A stretch of 64,000 nucleotides of DNA from Clostridia bacterium (GCA_017539905.1 JAFYBZ010000022.1:141191-205190), one strand, 5' to 3'; positions 20,880 through 29,305 are shown, counted from the first letter of the stretch. Numbers and translations are program-made. Notes: generated by a model from the letters alone, not told the origin.

Positions 20880-21407
20880 GTGACTTGGCTAGACGGATCT
20901 GGTGTTAAAGACATAATCGGTCGGGACATATGTTGTGATTGCCTGGAATGTGCTTTAAAAAACAAAGCCGTTATTTCACCTGGTGGTATGATTTATGAAA
21001 ACGAGTACATAATCATTCATCCGCACCTGTTTGTTAAGTTAAAAGGTTTTATTGTTATTTCTCCTAAGAGACACGTATCAAGAATGTCTGACCTTACTGA
21101 AGAAGAAATGTATTCTGTTGGACAAGCTATCGCATACATAAAACTTTGTTTAAAATTGAATCAAATTGCTGATGATGTGAATGTCCAATACATCGAAGAA
21201 GATGGTAAGCACCTTGAAATATGGGTTGTTGCGAAAATACATCCGCTTCTGGAAGAAGAAATCAATAAGAAACACATTGCTTCAGATGATGCTATGAAAT
21301 ACTATGGGATTACTCCTTCTGAGCCCATTGAAATTCTATATACTGTACAGATTCTAAAGACCTACTTTAAAGCAAAGACTTTCACATTAGCCGCACAAAA
21401 AGAATGA
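20880..21407 (+). CDS. HIT-like protein lacking the histidine triad
   Basis: A 175-residue protein similar in layout to HIT-family hydrolases: a cysteine-rich start (CCDCLECAL), GGMIYENEY, then FIVISPKRHVSRMSDLTEEE, which matches the HIT pattern of a strand, a proline-rich turn and a helix. The position of the usual HxHxH triad reads HLEIWVVAKIH, so the catalytic motif is degenerate and activity is doubtful; it may bind nucleotides only. GTG 20880 has AAGGAGGG at 7-nt spacing, whereas ATG 20874 is too close. It has its own promoter region and terminator, i.e. it is a self-contained unit between clpE and the FtsH-like gene. Confidence 0.6.
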   Translation: MTWLDGSGVKDIIGRDICCDCLECALKNKAVISPGGMIYENEYIIIHPHLFVKLKGFIVISPKRHVSRMSDLTEEEMYSVGQAIAYIKLCLKLNQIADDVNVQYIEEDGKHLEIWVVAKIHPLLEEEINKKHIASDDAMKYYGITPSEPIEILYTVQILKTYFKAKTFTLAAQKE

Positions 21408-21413
21408 TTTTCA

Positions 21414-21466
21414 TTGCCTTTACTTATGATTAGTTGTTATAATCAATCATGAGTAAAGGCTTTTTT
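21414..21466 (+). terminator. Intrinsic terminator overlapping the next promoter
   Basis: A 16-bp stem (21416-21431 with 21445-21460, one G.U pair) followed by six T. TTGCCT (21414-21419) and TATAAT (21438-21443, in the loop) form a possible promoter with an 18-bp spacer for the downstream AAA gene. Confidence 0.8.
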
Positions 21467-21480
21467 AATGGAGGAAATAT

Positions 21481-22654
21481 ATGTTAAATAAAAAGAACCG
21501 AATAATTATATTATCTGTATTAATAATATTACTTGTTATTTTACTAGTCTTATTCTTAATTCCAGATAATAGAACTCACATACCATATAAAGATTTTAAG
21601 ATAAATGTATCAAGCGGAGATGTTGATACCGCTTCTATAAATTCTAAAGAGATACTTTTTACACTAAAAAGTAAATCGCGGAGATTACTACACTGAAAAT
21701 CCTGGAAGCCCAGATATCAAGGAATTTTTACTACTTAACAATGTTACTTTAGTAGATAAGTTTTCTCAAGATACAATTGGAATTATATTTGATGTTTTAT
21801 TCTACGTATTTTTCTTTGCTATTGCTGTATTTGCCATTAAGCAATTCTCAGGTATATTTGGAGGAGCAAAGTTTAAAGTAATTAAAAAGAATAAAACTAA
21901 ATTCGATGATATTTGTGGAATGAAAGACATAAAGGATGATATGACATTACTAGTAGATATTCTTAAGCATCCAGAACAAGCAAAAGAGAAAGGAATAAGA
22001 CAACCTAAGGGAATCATACTAGAGGGCCCTCCAGGAAATGGTAAAACTTTATTTGCAAAGGCTTTATCAGGAGAAGCGAATATTAACTTTATACCTTCAA
22101 AAGGTGCAGATTTCCAAAGTGCTGTTATGAGTGTGGGCCCAAACAAAATTAAAGCATTGTTTAAAAAGGCTCGTAAACACAAGCCATGTATATTGTTTAT
22201 AGATGAGTTTGATAGTATAGGTGAGAGAAGAAACTATACTGGTACAGGAATAGATAAAGAAAATAACCGCATTATCACAGCTATGCTAAACGAAATGGAT
22301 GGTTTTGAAAGTGAAGATGGAGTGTTAGTTATTGGAGCTACCAACTCATATGCATCATTAGATGGAGCTTTAGTTAGACCTGGTAGATTTGACCTTAAAT
22401 ATAATATTGGTAATCCAGATAAAGAAACAATCGTAGAACTTATTAACATGTATACTAAAAACAAGAAAATTAGCGATAAAATCAACATTGATTCGCTTGC
22501 TAAGTGTTTCCATGGTATTAGCTGTTCTGCTGTAGAGACTATGTGTAATGAAGCTGCTTTTGAGGCAAATCGCCATGGAAGAGATGAAATTGAGCTTGAA
22601 GATTTTATCACTGCAGGTAAAAAGACCAATATAATCAAGATTAACAAGATATAA
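21481..22654 (+). pseudogene. FtsH-like membrane AAA ATPase, frameshifted and without the protease domain
   Basis: The order is FtsH-like: a transmembrane helix (residues about 6-27), a short extracytoplasmic part, a second membrane helix, then an AAA module with GPPGNGKT, ILFIDEFDSIG and RPGRFD. The frame breaks in the A5 run at 21666-21670: removing one A joins FTLK to VNRGDYYTENPG and restores one frame to the stop at 22654. The open parts are 21481-21696 and, in the shifted frame, about 21671-22654. The gene ends just after the AAA lid; the M41 peptidase with HEXXH is absent, so even if intact it would be an unfoldase-only homologue. Its GGAGG site follows the upstream terminator directly. 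Confidence 0.75.
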
Positions 22655-22659
22655 TATTG

Positions 22660-22688
22660 TTGACATAATGTATTTTTAATGATAAAAT
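22660..22688 (+). promoter_or_regulatory. Sigma-A promoter for the 22747 orphan gene
   Basis: TTGACA at 22660 and TAAAAT at 22683, spacer 17 bp. Confidence 0.82.
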
Positions 22689-22746
22689 TGTAAGGTCAAA
22701 TATATTGGAATGTAGCAGTTCCAACCACAATTAAGGAGGAGATTTT

Positions 22747-23232
22747 GTGAAATCATTAAAAGGCTACAAAACTGTCAAAAAAATGGATGAAATGCGGCTA
22801 AATTGCGCTTTAGCCGTAATACAGGCCAAGAGAGAATGTATCAAAGCTGCAATTGCTTCCTGTTTTAAGCTCATGATGAGCGAAGACATGGCCTGCAACA
22901 ACCTGGAACACGCCGGCGCGCCTTACGATTTGGCTGAAGTCAATATCATGCGTATCTACAGGGATAATATCCAGGATCTTGACCAGTGCTTTGAGCATTT
23001 CGTGTTCGATGGCCCGCTTACCATCCTGTACGGGGATGAAGACGAAGTCAACTTCAGAAGGTGCCAGTATGGAGATACCAACGCTTTCCGGTATGCTATC
23101 GTAAACCATATTAATTCCCTCAAAGAAATCATGACCACGCTTCCGTACCAACTGACAGAACTCAAAAGCGTAGTCAGCCAGTATATTGAAGAACTCAACA
23201 ATTACTTCAAGCTGGTAAGATCAGTTGCTTAA
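22747..23232 (+). CDS. Orphan helical protein, GC-rich relative to its neighbours
   Basis: A 161-residue, apparently all-helical soluble protein that I do not recognise. It contains several cysteines (CALAVIQAKREC, ASCFKLMM, MACNNLEH) but no clear metal motif or signal peptide. The GTG start follows AAGGAGGAGA. By hand count the gene is about 44% GC, against about 33% in the adjacent AAA gene, and it prefers C/G-ending codons (for example CACGCCGGCGCGCC). It has its own consensus promoter and terminator, so it is an isolated cassette. Recent acquisition is the simplest reading. Confidence 0.7.
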   Translation: MKSLKGYKTVKKMDEMRLNCALAVIQAKRECIKAAIASCFKLMMSEDMACNNLEHAGAPYDLAEVNIMRIYRDNIQDLDQCFEHFVFDGPLTILYGDEDEVNFRRCQYGDTNAFRYAIVNHINSLKEIMTTLPYQLTELKSVVSQYIEELNNYFKLVRSVA

Positions 23233-23241
23233 ATAAAAAGA

Positions 23242-23275
23242 CTCCCCATTCACGATTGTGAGCGGGGAGCTTTTT
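23242..23275 (+). terminator. Intrinsic terminator of the 22747 gene
   Basis: CTCCCC pairs with GGGGAG, the stem continues inward with one mismatch around a GATT loop, and TTTTT follows at 23271. Confidence 0.85.
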
Positions 23276-23390
23276 ATATATCAAGTATTATATATAATAA
23301 AAATAATGTTAGAATTCCAAAGGAAACAACATCTCCAATAATACCAAATACTAGCAATATAGCCTTAAAAAGTCAAATTAACAATTATTA

Positions 23391-23419
23391 TTGTCTATAT
23401 TTTTCCAATATGCTAGAAT
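23391..23419 (+). promoter_or_regulatory. Promoter of scpB
   Basis: TTGTCT at 23391 and TAGAAT at 23414, spacer 17 bp, about 30 bp before the start codon. Confidence 0.65.
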
Positions 23420-23449
23420 TAAATAGCAAAAACAAAGGAGAGAGTGATA

Positions 23450-24136
23450 ATGACTGATGAAGAGCTAGTTTCTTGCTTAGAAGCACTTTTATTCGCAAGT
23501 GGTAAACCAGTAGATAGCAAGACTTTACAAAACATATTAGAAATCAATAACGATAAATTAAAAGAGATAGCCTTGGTGCTACAAAATAAATTAATAGATT
23601 CAAATTCAGGTATTCAACTAATTGAAATTAATGATGGATATCAATTAGCTACACTTGAAAAATTCTATGAAAAGGTATGCACATTATTAGATACAAGACC
23701 AAAACCATCTTTATCTCAAGCTGCTATGGAAGTATTAGCAATTATGGCATACAATCCTAAGATTACAAGAGCAGAGATTGAGAAGATTAGAGGTGTATCT
23801 TCAGATAGTGCTTTAAACAAACTTTTAGAGTATGGTTTAGTTGAAGAAGCGGGTCGTATTGATGCACCAGGTAGACCAATGTCATTTAAAACTTCAGATG
23901 AATTCTTAAGGTTATTTGGTTATAAATCATTACAAGATATGCCTGAACTTCCTAGAATTGCAGAGGAAGATCCACAAATCCAAATTGAGGGCATGGATGA
24001 AGAAAAAGAAGAATCAGTAGATGAAGAAAACCAAACAAACGAAACAGTTAAACAAGAGCCAGTTGCTGAAGAATCTGTAGAAGAAAATATAGAAGAAGTT
24101 CCAACAGAAGAAGCTAAAGATAGTAATCAACAATAA
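23450..24136 (+). CDS. scpB: Segregation and condensation protein B
   Basis: Accessory subunit of the SMC-ScpA-ScpB condensin that compacts and segregates the chromosome. The two winged-helix domains are visible (ECLALLF-like start EALLFASGKPV; RPKPSLSQAAMEVLAIMAYN split as RPKPSLSQAA and MEVLAIMAYN; ALNKLLEYGLVEEAG). After about residue 180 comes an acidic Glu-rich tail of some 45 residues that most ScpB proteins lack. ATG 23450 is chosen because AAAGGAGAGA precedes it; an upstream GTG at 23444 overlaps that site. scpA is not adjacent, which is unusual. Confidence 0.93.
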   Translation: MTDEELVSCLEALLFASGKPVDSKTLQNILEINNDKLKEIALVLQNKLIDSNSGIQLIEINDGYQLATLEKFYEKVCTLLDTRPKPSLSQAAMEVLAIMAYNPKITRAEIEKIRGVSSDSALNKLLEYGLVEEAGRIDAPGRPMSFKTSDEFLRLFGYKSLQDMPELPRIAEEDPQIQIEGMDEEKEESVDEENQTNETVKQEPVAEESVEENIEEVPTEEAKDSNQQ

Positions 24137-24166
24137 TTATTACATTTATTTATCAATTATATTAAT

Positions 24167-24235
24167 AAACACCCTTATTTATTCATTATTTGATGCATTT
24201 ATTGTATCATAGTGACTATATAAGGGGGTTTTTTT
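24167..24235 (+). terminator. Hairpin with T-tract overlapping the next ribosome binding site
   Basis: AAACACCCTTAT (24167-24178) pairs with ATAAGGGGGTTT (24220-24231) with one mismatch across a 41-nt loop, and seven T end right before the ATG at 24236. It may end scpB transcription. Because the right arm contains the AAGGGGG ribosome binding site of the next gene, it could also act as an attenuator. Confidence 0.45.
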
Positions 24236-25399
24236 ATGGAAGAAGAATTAAATAAAAAAATTAAAGAGCTAGCATTAGAATATGATAAAACATATGAAGA
24301 ATTATCATCTCTTAATGAACAAGCTGATTCAAAAGATTCCATAGAAGAATTAGAACAATTTTTAATACAATTAAAAAAAGTATTTAATAAATTAAAAGAT
24401 CTTTCAGCAAAGCTTAAAGGTCTTAGAACTGATATTGTAACAAGAGATGAAAAGCTTAAAGAGTTAGGTGACAAATTTACTGCCCTTACAATTGAAGCAA
24501 TGGGTGGATTTAAAGGTGAAAGAGAAGTTTTAGACAAAGCTTTTGAAGAACTAGATTTATTAAAGAAACTTGAAGATGGTGATACTTTAATTAAAAATAG
24601 TGAAGATACCATTGGAAGCAAAACATATGAAATTGATGAGAAAAAGAAACAAAGAGACATAGATGATTTCGTAAAACCTCTTGTAACATTTTTAAAATCA
24701 GATTATCCAGAAAAAGACACTGTTGTTCTAAGAAAAACGACATATAATGTTTTATATAATGATCAAGGTCCAACTGGAATTAAAACCGCTTCAATACCAA
24801 TGTCAAAAGCAAGACAAAAAATAATAGAACTTTCAGGTGAGGGACATCTTTATAATTTCGGACCTACAAGTCATAATTTAACACTTAATCCAGATGGCGA
24901 TTACATGACAGAGAGCAAGAAGACATCGTTTTTGTCTCAAGAAGAAGTTGCTTCAAGTAAGGACTATGATGGATTAAATGCAATGGAATTATATAAAAGA
25001 AAAGTGCAAGAAGTAGCTAATGACCCTAAATATGATAGACCTATTGATATCAAAATTCCAGTATATGAATGTACAAGTACAAGATATCATAGTTATCGTG
25101 TTAAAGGATATGCGAAAGTAACAATGACTGAAGCAGAGCTAGCTAGAAAATTAGGAATGTTAGTAATGGATTTAAATCCATTATTAAGAGGAACTTTAGA
25201 TTTGGAGACTAAAACTCTATCTGCTACAGAATACTTTGAAAAAGCAAATAGTCCAGAGCTAGTTGAGCCTAAAAAGGAACCAGAAAAACCAAAAGAAGAG
25301 CCAAAAGAGGAACCTGATAAAAAAGATGAAGAAGATAAAAAACCACGTGGATTAAGAAGACTTTTTGATAAAATTAGAAACAGAGATCAAGATAGATAA
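24236..25399 (+). CDS. Coiled-coil protein of a tandem paralogous pair (first copy)
   Basis: A 387-residue cytosolic protein of unknown family. The N-terminal 150 residues are a Glu/Lys/Leu-rich coiled coil; the middle and C-terminal part (about 155-330) is globular, with MSKARQKIIELSG, ELYKRKVQEVANDPKYDRP and LARKLGMLVMDLNP shared with the next gene. The end is a Lys/Glu/Pro-rich linker and a basic tail (RRLFDKIRNRDQDR). No signal peptide or membrane helix. Its relation to the following gene shows local duplication. A scaffold role is only a guess. Confidence 0.7.
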   Translation: MEEELNKKIKELALEYDKTYEELSSLNEQADSKDSIEELEQFLIQLKKVFNKLKDLSAKLKGLRTDIVTRDEKLKELGDKFTALTIEAMGGFKGEREVLDKAFEELDLLKKLEDGDTLIKNSEDTIGSKTYEIDEKKKQRDIDDFVKPLVTFLKSDYPEKDTVVLRKTTYNVLYNDQGPTGIKTASIPMSKARQKIIELSGEGHLYNFGPTSHNLTLNPDGDYMTESKKTSFLSQEEVASSKDYDGLNAMELYKRKVQEVANDPKYDRPIDIKIPVYECTSTRYHSYRVKGYAKVTMTEAELARKLGMLVMDLNPLLRGTLDLETKTLSATEYFEKANSPELVEPKKEPEKPKEEPKEEPDKKDEEDKKPRGLRRLFDKIRNRDQDR

Positions 25400-25433
25400 T
25401 TTTTAATAGCACTATTTTAAGGGGAGACAATAT

Positions 25434-26558
25434 ATGAAACCTGAACTAATAGAAAAATTAAAAAAATATATTGAAGAATTAGATTCTGCTACAGAAGATT
25501 TAAATAAGTTTTCTGAGACTGATTTATCTTCAATGCCAAAAGAAGAGGTAAAAAAGTTTAAAGCTGAATTATCAGATAAAAAAGATAAATTTGATGTTAT
25601 TACTGCTAAGATAAAAGATATCAAAGTACATGCAAACTTAAAAATCGAAAAATTAGAAAGTTTGAAAGAAGAACATCCTTTATTAACAATTGAGGATGTA
25701 GGCGGATATCCAGGCGAAGTAGAAGACATCGAGAATATGTATAATGAGTTTCATGTTCCTGAAAAATTCGATAACCTAAGTGATACTCTTTCTCAATTAG
25801 AAGGAAGAATTGTAGAAAGAGAAGATTTCTTTGCTAATGAAAAAATGAAACAAGAAGAAGCAGAGAAAGAAAAAAGAGAACAAGAAACTAAAAGAAAACA
25901 CGAAGAGAAAAAGAATAAAGTTTTAGAATTTTTATCTTCAGATTTTGAGGATAAAGCAAAGATTAGATTAAGAGATTCAACATTTAGCTATACAAATGAT
26001 TTTGAAAAAGAAAAGAACTATTATAAACAAGTAATAGTTCCAGTTTCAGAAGCTAAAGTTAAATTAATAGAATTAACTGATCAAAATTGTTATTATAATT
26101 ATCACTCTAATCATTCATTTGGTAGTGCACTTCAATATGATGAAGAGTCTAAAGGAACAACTAGATTTAAGACTTTAGATGAGCTTAGAAAAGCAGAAGA
26201 CTATGATGGTATCGAAGCTATCAAAATGTATGAAGAAAGAGTTAAAGAAGTAAATGCATCACCAGATTATGAGCATAAATTTATCAAGGTTACTTTCCCA
26301 GTTGAGGGAGAAGAAGTTGAATTTTCATGCTCAGAGGCAGATTTAGCCAAAAAACTAGGAATGCTAGCAATTGACTTAATGCCACCAACAGATAATATGC
26401 TTCCAACAACGCGTTCTGCTAAGGATTGCTTCAAAAATGCCCTTGAATTACAAGAAATGGCTGAATTAAAGGAAAAAGAAGGATATGTTGAGGAAGAAGA
26501 AGGCGGATTTTTCTCAAGATTTAGAAATAAAAAGAAGAGAAAAGATGATACAAAATAA
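25434..26558 (+). CDS. Coiled-coil protein of a tandem paralogous pair (second copy)
   Basis: A 374-residue paralogue of the preceding protein, 34 bp downstream with AAGGGGAG as ribosome binding site. The order is the same: a coiled coil (about 1-165), then a globular region with VSEAKVKLIELTD, MYEERVKEVNASPDYEH and LAKKLGMLAIDLMP, and a basic C-terminus (FFSRFRNKKKRKDD). Identity between the two is clear in the C-terminal domain and weak in the coiled coil, as expected for old duplicates. Function unknown. Confidence 0.7.
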   Translation: MKPELIEKLKKYIEELDSATEDLNKFSETDLSSMPKEEVKKFKAELSDKKDKFDVITAKIKDIKVHANLKIEKLESLKEEHPLLTIEDVGGYPGEVEDIENMYNEFHVPEKFDNLSDTLSQLEGRIVEREDFFANEKMKQEEAEKEKREQETKRKHEEKKNKVLEFLSSDFEDKAKIRLRDSTFSYTNDFEKEKNYYKQVIVPVSEAKVKLIELTDQNCYYNYHSNHSFGSALQYDEESKGTTRFKTLDELRKAEDYDGIEAIKMYEERVKEVNASPDYEHKFIKVTFPVEGEEVEFSCSEADLAKKLGMLAIDLMPPTDNMLPTTRSAKDCFKNALELQEMAELKEKEGYVEEEEGGFFSRFRNKKKRKDDTK

Positions 26559-26570
26559 GCAATTTTTGTT

Positions 26571-26599
26571 TGACAAATAGGTATAAAAGATATATAATT
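26571..26599 (+). promoter_or_regulatory. Consensus sigma-A promoter of rpmF
   Basis: TTGACA and TATAAT, both perfect, with a 17-bp spacer. The leader to the start codon is about 70 nt and includes two GACTGA words. Confidence 0.92.
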
Positions 26600-26676
26600 C
26601 TCTCGTTGACTGAAAAATCGCTATTTTAATATAGTTTAATAATAAAATATATAGATGACTGAAGGAGGGAATATAT

Positions 26677-26874
26677 ATGGCACAACCAAAAAGAAGATGG
26701 TCTAAAGCAAGAACTGGTTTAAGAAGATCTACATGGAAAGTAGATGCTCCAGCATATGTTGAGTGTCCACATTGTCATGAGCCAGTACTTCCACATAGAG
26801 TTTGCAAGAACTGTGGTTACTATGACGGAAAAGAAGTAGTTAAAGTAGAAAAAGATGAAAAAGCAGCAAAATAA
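26677..26874 (+). CDS. rpmF: 50S ribosomal protein bL32
   Basis: Small zinc-ribbon protein of the large ribosomal subunit. The 65 residues start AQPKRRWSKARTGLRRS after the initiator methionine, and a CPHC...CKNC pair binds zinc, so this is the C+ form. The Glu/Lys-rich end is slightly longer than usual. It follows GAAGGAGGG. The usual upstream yceD-like gene is missing; the gene has its own consensus promoter instead. Its last codons form the left arm of the terminator. Confidence 0.97.
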   Translation: MAQPKRRWSKARTGLRRSTWKVDAPAYVECPHCHEPVLPHRVCKNCGYYDGKEVVKVEKDEKAAK

Positions 26875-26887
26875 TTTGCTGCTTTTT
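26858..26887 (+). terminator. Terminator of rpmF
   Basis: AAAAGCAGCAAA pairs with TTTGCTGCTTTT around an ATAA loop, with TTTTT at the end. The left arm lies inside the last codons of rpmF. Confidence 0.85.
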
Positions 26888-26897
26888 CATTATTATC

Positions 26898-26967
26898 GCA
26901 TTTCTTCCAGGATTCGGTGGATTTTGTACATAAACGTACAAAACCACACTCATCCTTAGCGAAATGC
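26898..26967 (+). repeat. Structured repeat element, copy 1
   Basis: Folds into one long hairpin. The outer helix is GCATTTC (26898) with GAAATGC (26961-26967). The middle helix is AGGAT (26909) with ATCCT (26952). The inner helix is GTGG, a bulged A at 26921, then TTTTGTAC, pairing with GTACAAAA and CCAC. It lies in the leader of the DUF512 gene. The copy at 42770-42838 keeps the fold through paired substitutions. Confidence 0.75.
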
Positions 26968-27021
26968 TCTATAGATAACAATTATTTTTTCTTTTTATCT
27001 TTAAGCGTAGGAGGTGAGGGT

Positions 27022-28326
27022 ATGAAGAAGCATTTAATTAAAGGCATAAAAAAGGGTAGTATTGCTGAAGAGCTTGAAATTAAGCCAGGATGGTATTTAA
27101 CAGCTGTAAATGATACTGAGATTAAAGATATTCTAGACTATAAATATCAAATGTTTGATGAATATGTAGTTATTACAATTGAAGATGAAAATGGCGAAGA
27201 ATGGGACTACGAAATAGATAAAGATGAGAATGAGGACATTGGCTTAGAGTTTGAAGAAGAGCTAATGGATACACCTAGAAACTGCGCAAATAGATGCATT
27301 TTCTGCTTTATGGATCAAAACCCTCCGCAAGTTAGAGATACACTTGTCTTTAAAGATGACGATTTTAGACTTTCATTTATGACTGGAAACTACGTAACCC
27401 TTACAAATTCAGGCTATAGAGACTTAGATAGAATTATAAAATACCACCTAAGCCCAATTAATATCTCTGTACATGCTACAAATCCAGCGGTTAGGAGCAT
27501 GATGCTTAATAACAAAAATGCTGGAAAAGTAATGGAATATATCAAATACTTAACAGATAATGGTATTTCTATAAATGCTCAAATAGTGCTTTGTCCAAAG
27601 ATTAATGATGGAAAGATACTAGACCAAACTATTAAAGAATTAGCAGATTTTTACCCTAAACTTCAATGTATAGCAATTGTCCCTGTTGGACTTACTAAGT
27701 ATAGAGAAGGCCTTTACCCATTAGAAACATATGATAAAAAAGCCGCTTCTAAAGTAATTGATCAAGTAGAAGCTTGGCAATCTAAATTCATGAAAAAATA
27801 TGGCTCTCATATAGTCTATGTATCTGATGAGTTCTACGTCCTAGCAGATAGAGATATTCCACCATATGAGTACTATGAAGATTTCCCTCAATTAGAGGAT
27901 GGTATCGGAATAATGGCTAAATTAAGACATGAATTCGATACAAAGCTAGCTAAAACTAAAGCAAAAGAACTAAACAAGATAGTTTCTATAGCTGTTGGTA
28001 AATGCTCTTATAAGATAATTAAAGAATTAGCGGAAAAGCTAGAGAAGAAGTTTAAAGGGCTAAAAATCAACATTTATACAATAGAAAATACCTTTTTTGG
28101 ACCAAAAATCACTGTTTCAGGCCTAATAACGGGTGGAGACCTAATAAATCAGCTTAAAGGCAAAGAATTAGGTGATTATTTAATACTTACTTATTCATGC
28201 CTTAAAGATGATGAAGATATATTCCTAGATGATGTTACACTAAAACAAGTAAAAGATGCCTTAAAAGTCAAAATAAAGGTAATTAACGGCACAGGCGAGG
28301 ACTTTATAGATAAAATAATAAAATAG
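27022..28326 (+). CDS. DUF512 radical-SAM-like iron-sulfur protein
   Basis: A 434-residue protein of the widespread clostridial DUF512 family. The N-terminal part is PDZ-like (GSIAEELEIKPGWYL). Next comes CANRCIFCFMDQ near residue 90, a CxxxCxxC cluster as in radical SAM enzymes, and then a TIM-barrel-like region and the DUF512 C-terminus. Substrate unknown. ATG 27022 follows TAGGAGGTGAG; longer frames through the upstream repeat are not supported. In many clostridia it sits next to der and plsY; here those genes are 12 and 23 kb away. Confidence 0.88.
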   Translation: MKKHLIKGIKKGSIAEELEIKPGWYLTAVNDTEIKDILDYKYQMFDEYVVITIEDENGEEWDYEIDKDENEDIGLEFEEELMDTPRNCANRCIFCFMDQNPPQVRDTLVFKDDDFRLSFMTGNYVTLTNSGYRDLDRIIKYHLSPINISVHATNPAVRSMMLNNKNAGKVMEYIKYLTDNGISINAQIVLCPKINDGKILDQTIKELADFYPKLQCIAIVPVGLTKYREGLYPLETYDKKAASKVIDQVEAWQSKFMKKYGSHIVYVSDEFYVLADRDIPPYEYYEDFPQLEDGIGIMAKLRHEFDTKLAKTKAKELNKIVSIAVGKCSYKIIKELAEKLEKKFKGLKINIYTIENTFFGPKITVSGLITGGDLINQLKGKELGDYLILTYSCLKDDEDIFLDDVTLKQVKDALKVKIKVINGTGEDFIDKIIK

Positions 28327-28416
28327 TCAATTGTTGACATAAAAGTGTAGTAAAAGGCTTAAAATGTACTATTTTATGTTAATTTAATTGACTATTTTTG
28401 CGTTTTTGTGTATAAT
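28322..28416 (+). terminator. Long terminator hairpin overlapping the promoter of the next unit
   Basis: AATAGTCAATT pairs with AATTGACTATT across a nested second stem (ACATAAAA with TTTTATGT), followed by TTTTTGCGTTTTT. TTGACT in the distal arm (28388-28393) and TATAAT (28411-28416) form a promoter with a 17-bp spacer. Confidence 0.75.
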
Positions 28417-28455
28417 TTGATTGAAAAATAAAGACTATCAAGGAGGATACCTATT

Positions 28456-28689
28456 ATGTCTCCGTACATTCTGATTCTGCTCATTTGTGTTATCATTGCT
28501 ATTACTGTCGCTATTATTAAGATTTCCTCAAAAGTTGAAAATATGAGAAAGCTTCGGATACATCAGGAGAATCTAAAGACCGGTAAAGAAATTTGTGTTC
28601 ATACTTTTGAAGATTGTCAAACCTGCATGGCATCAAACGGTTGTGTTCAAAGACTCGGCAAAGGACTATTAAGCAACAGAAGGGAGTGA
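28456..28689 (+). CDS. Small membrane-anchored cysteine-rich protein, orphan
   Basis: A 77-residue protein with an N-terminal transmembrane helix (about residues 4-22) and a C-terminal part with spaced cysteines (CVHTFEDCQTCMASNGCV), which could bind a metal or form disulfides. Not recognised. AAGGAGGA precedes the ATG. It forms a two-gene cassette with the next gene, about 38% GC by hand count over both, with its own promoter and terminator. Confidence 0.6.
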   Translation: MSPYILILLICVIIAITVAIIKISSKVENMRKLRIHQENLKTGKEICVHTFEDCQTCMASNGCVQRLGKGLLSNRRE

Positions 28690-28694
28690 AAGAC

Positions 28695-28889
28695 ATGTTT
28701 GGGCGCGCGTTTGGATTTGCTGTCAGCATGCTTTTGCTTAACACCTCTGACTATGAAGATGATATCAAAAGAGAAAAAATAGAAAGAGAGAAGCAAAGGC
28801 AAAAAGAACAGCTCGAATACGATCGATACAGTGAACAGTTGATGAGAGAAATTCGTAACATACGACTTGAACCGATGACCTATAACTAA
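28695..28889 (+). CDS. Small charged coiled-coil protein, orphan
   Basis: A 64-residue protein starting 5 nt after the previous stop, with AAGGGAGTG as its site. A short hydrophobic start (MFGRAFGFAVSMLLL) leads into a strongly charged helix rich in Lys, Glu and Gln. I prefer ATG 28695 to the longer frame that overlaps the upstream gene. The first codons are GC-rich (GGGCGCGCG), unlike the surrounding DNA. Function unknown. Confidence 0.6.
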   Translation: MFGRAFGFAVSMLLLNTSDYEDDIKREKIEREKQRQKEQLEYDRYSEQLMREIRNIRLEPMTYN

Positions 28890-28920
28890 ACAGCCACTTG
28901 ATTTTGTGGCTGTTTATTTT
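28888..28920 (+). terminator. Terminator of the 28456-28889 cassette
   Basis: AAACAGCCAC (28888-28897) pairs with GTGGCTGTTT (28906-28915), followed by ATTTTT. Confidence 0.85.
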
Positions 28921-28984
28921 TATCTAAAAATTGTTGATATTTTATGTTTCCTGAATTATAATAGATGCGTATAGGTGATTAAAA

Positions 28985-29305
28985 ATGAAACAGTATATAA
29001 GTACTAATTGGAAGAAAATATTGTATGTTATTTGTGGACTAATTCTATTACTAAATTTAGTCCTTACTTTGCGTACTCCAAATAAGGTAGTTTCAGACTA
29101 TTATGAGTATGGCCCAAAGTACGAGACAGGTATACTAGATATAGATGCCGATGGACAAGAGCTTACAGATGATTTAATAGAAAGAACAGCTGATGAGACA
29201 GGAACATCATTTGATACTGCAAAATTGATTGTTGTATTTATAGTATTATTTTTGGCATGTTTAATCCTAGACGATATAATGCAAGGTAAAGAAAAGAAGA
29301 AATAA
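28985..29305 (+). CDS. Small membrane protein with two transmembrane helices
   Basis: A 106-residue unknown protein. A helix at about residues 13-29, a polar loop of roughly 50 residues with several acidic residues (DIDADGQELTDDL), and a second helix at about 80-96 precede a basic end (GKEKKK). Probably both ends are cytoplasmic and the loop external. It lies between an orphan cassette and pta, with GTC-rich hairpin 29312-29328 just after it. Confidence 0.6.
   Translation: MKQYISTNWKKILYVICGLILLLNLVLTLRTPNKVVSDYYEYGPKYETGILDIDADGQELTDDLIERTADETGTSFDTAKLIVVFIVLFLACLILDDIMQGKEKKK

Noticed and set aside
22234-22666. Minus-strand frames opposite the FtsH-like gene
   Set aside because: No start signals, and the plus strand encodes conserved Walker B and arginine-finger motifs there.
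26917-27021. N-terminal extension of the DUF512 protein
   Set aside because: The upstream open frame runs through the structured repeat, and ATG 27022 has a strong TAGGAGGTGAG site.
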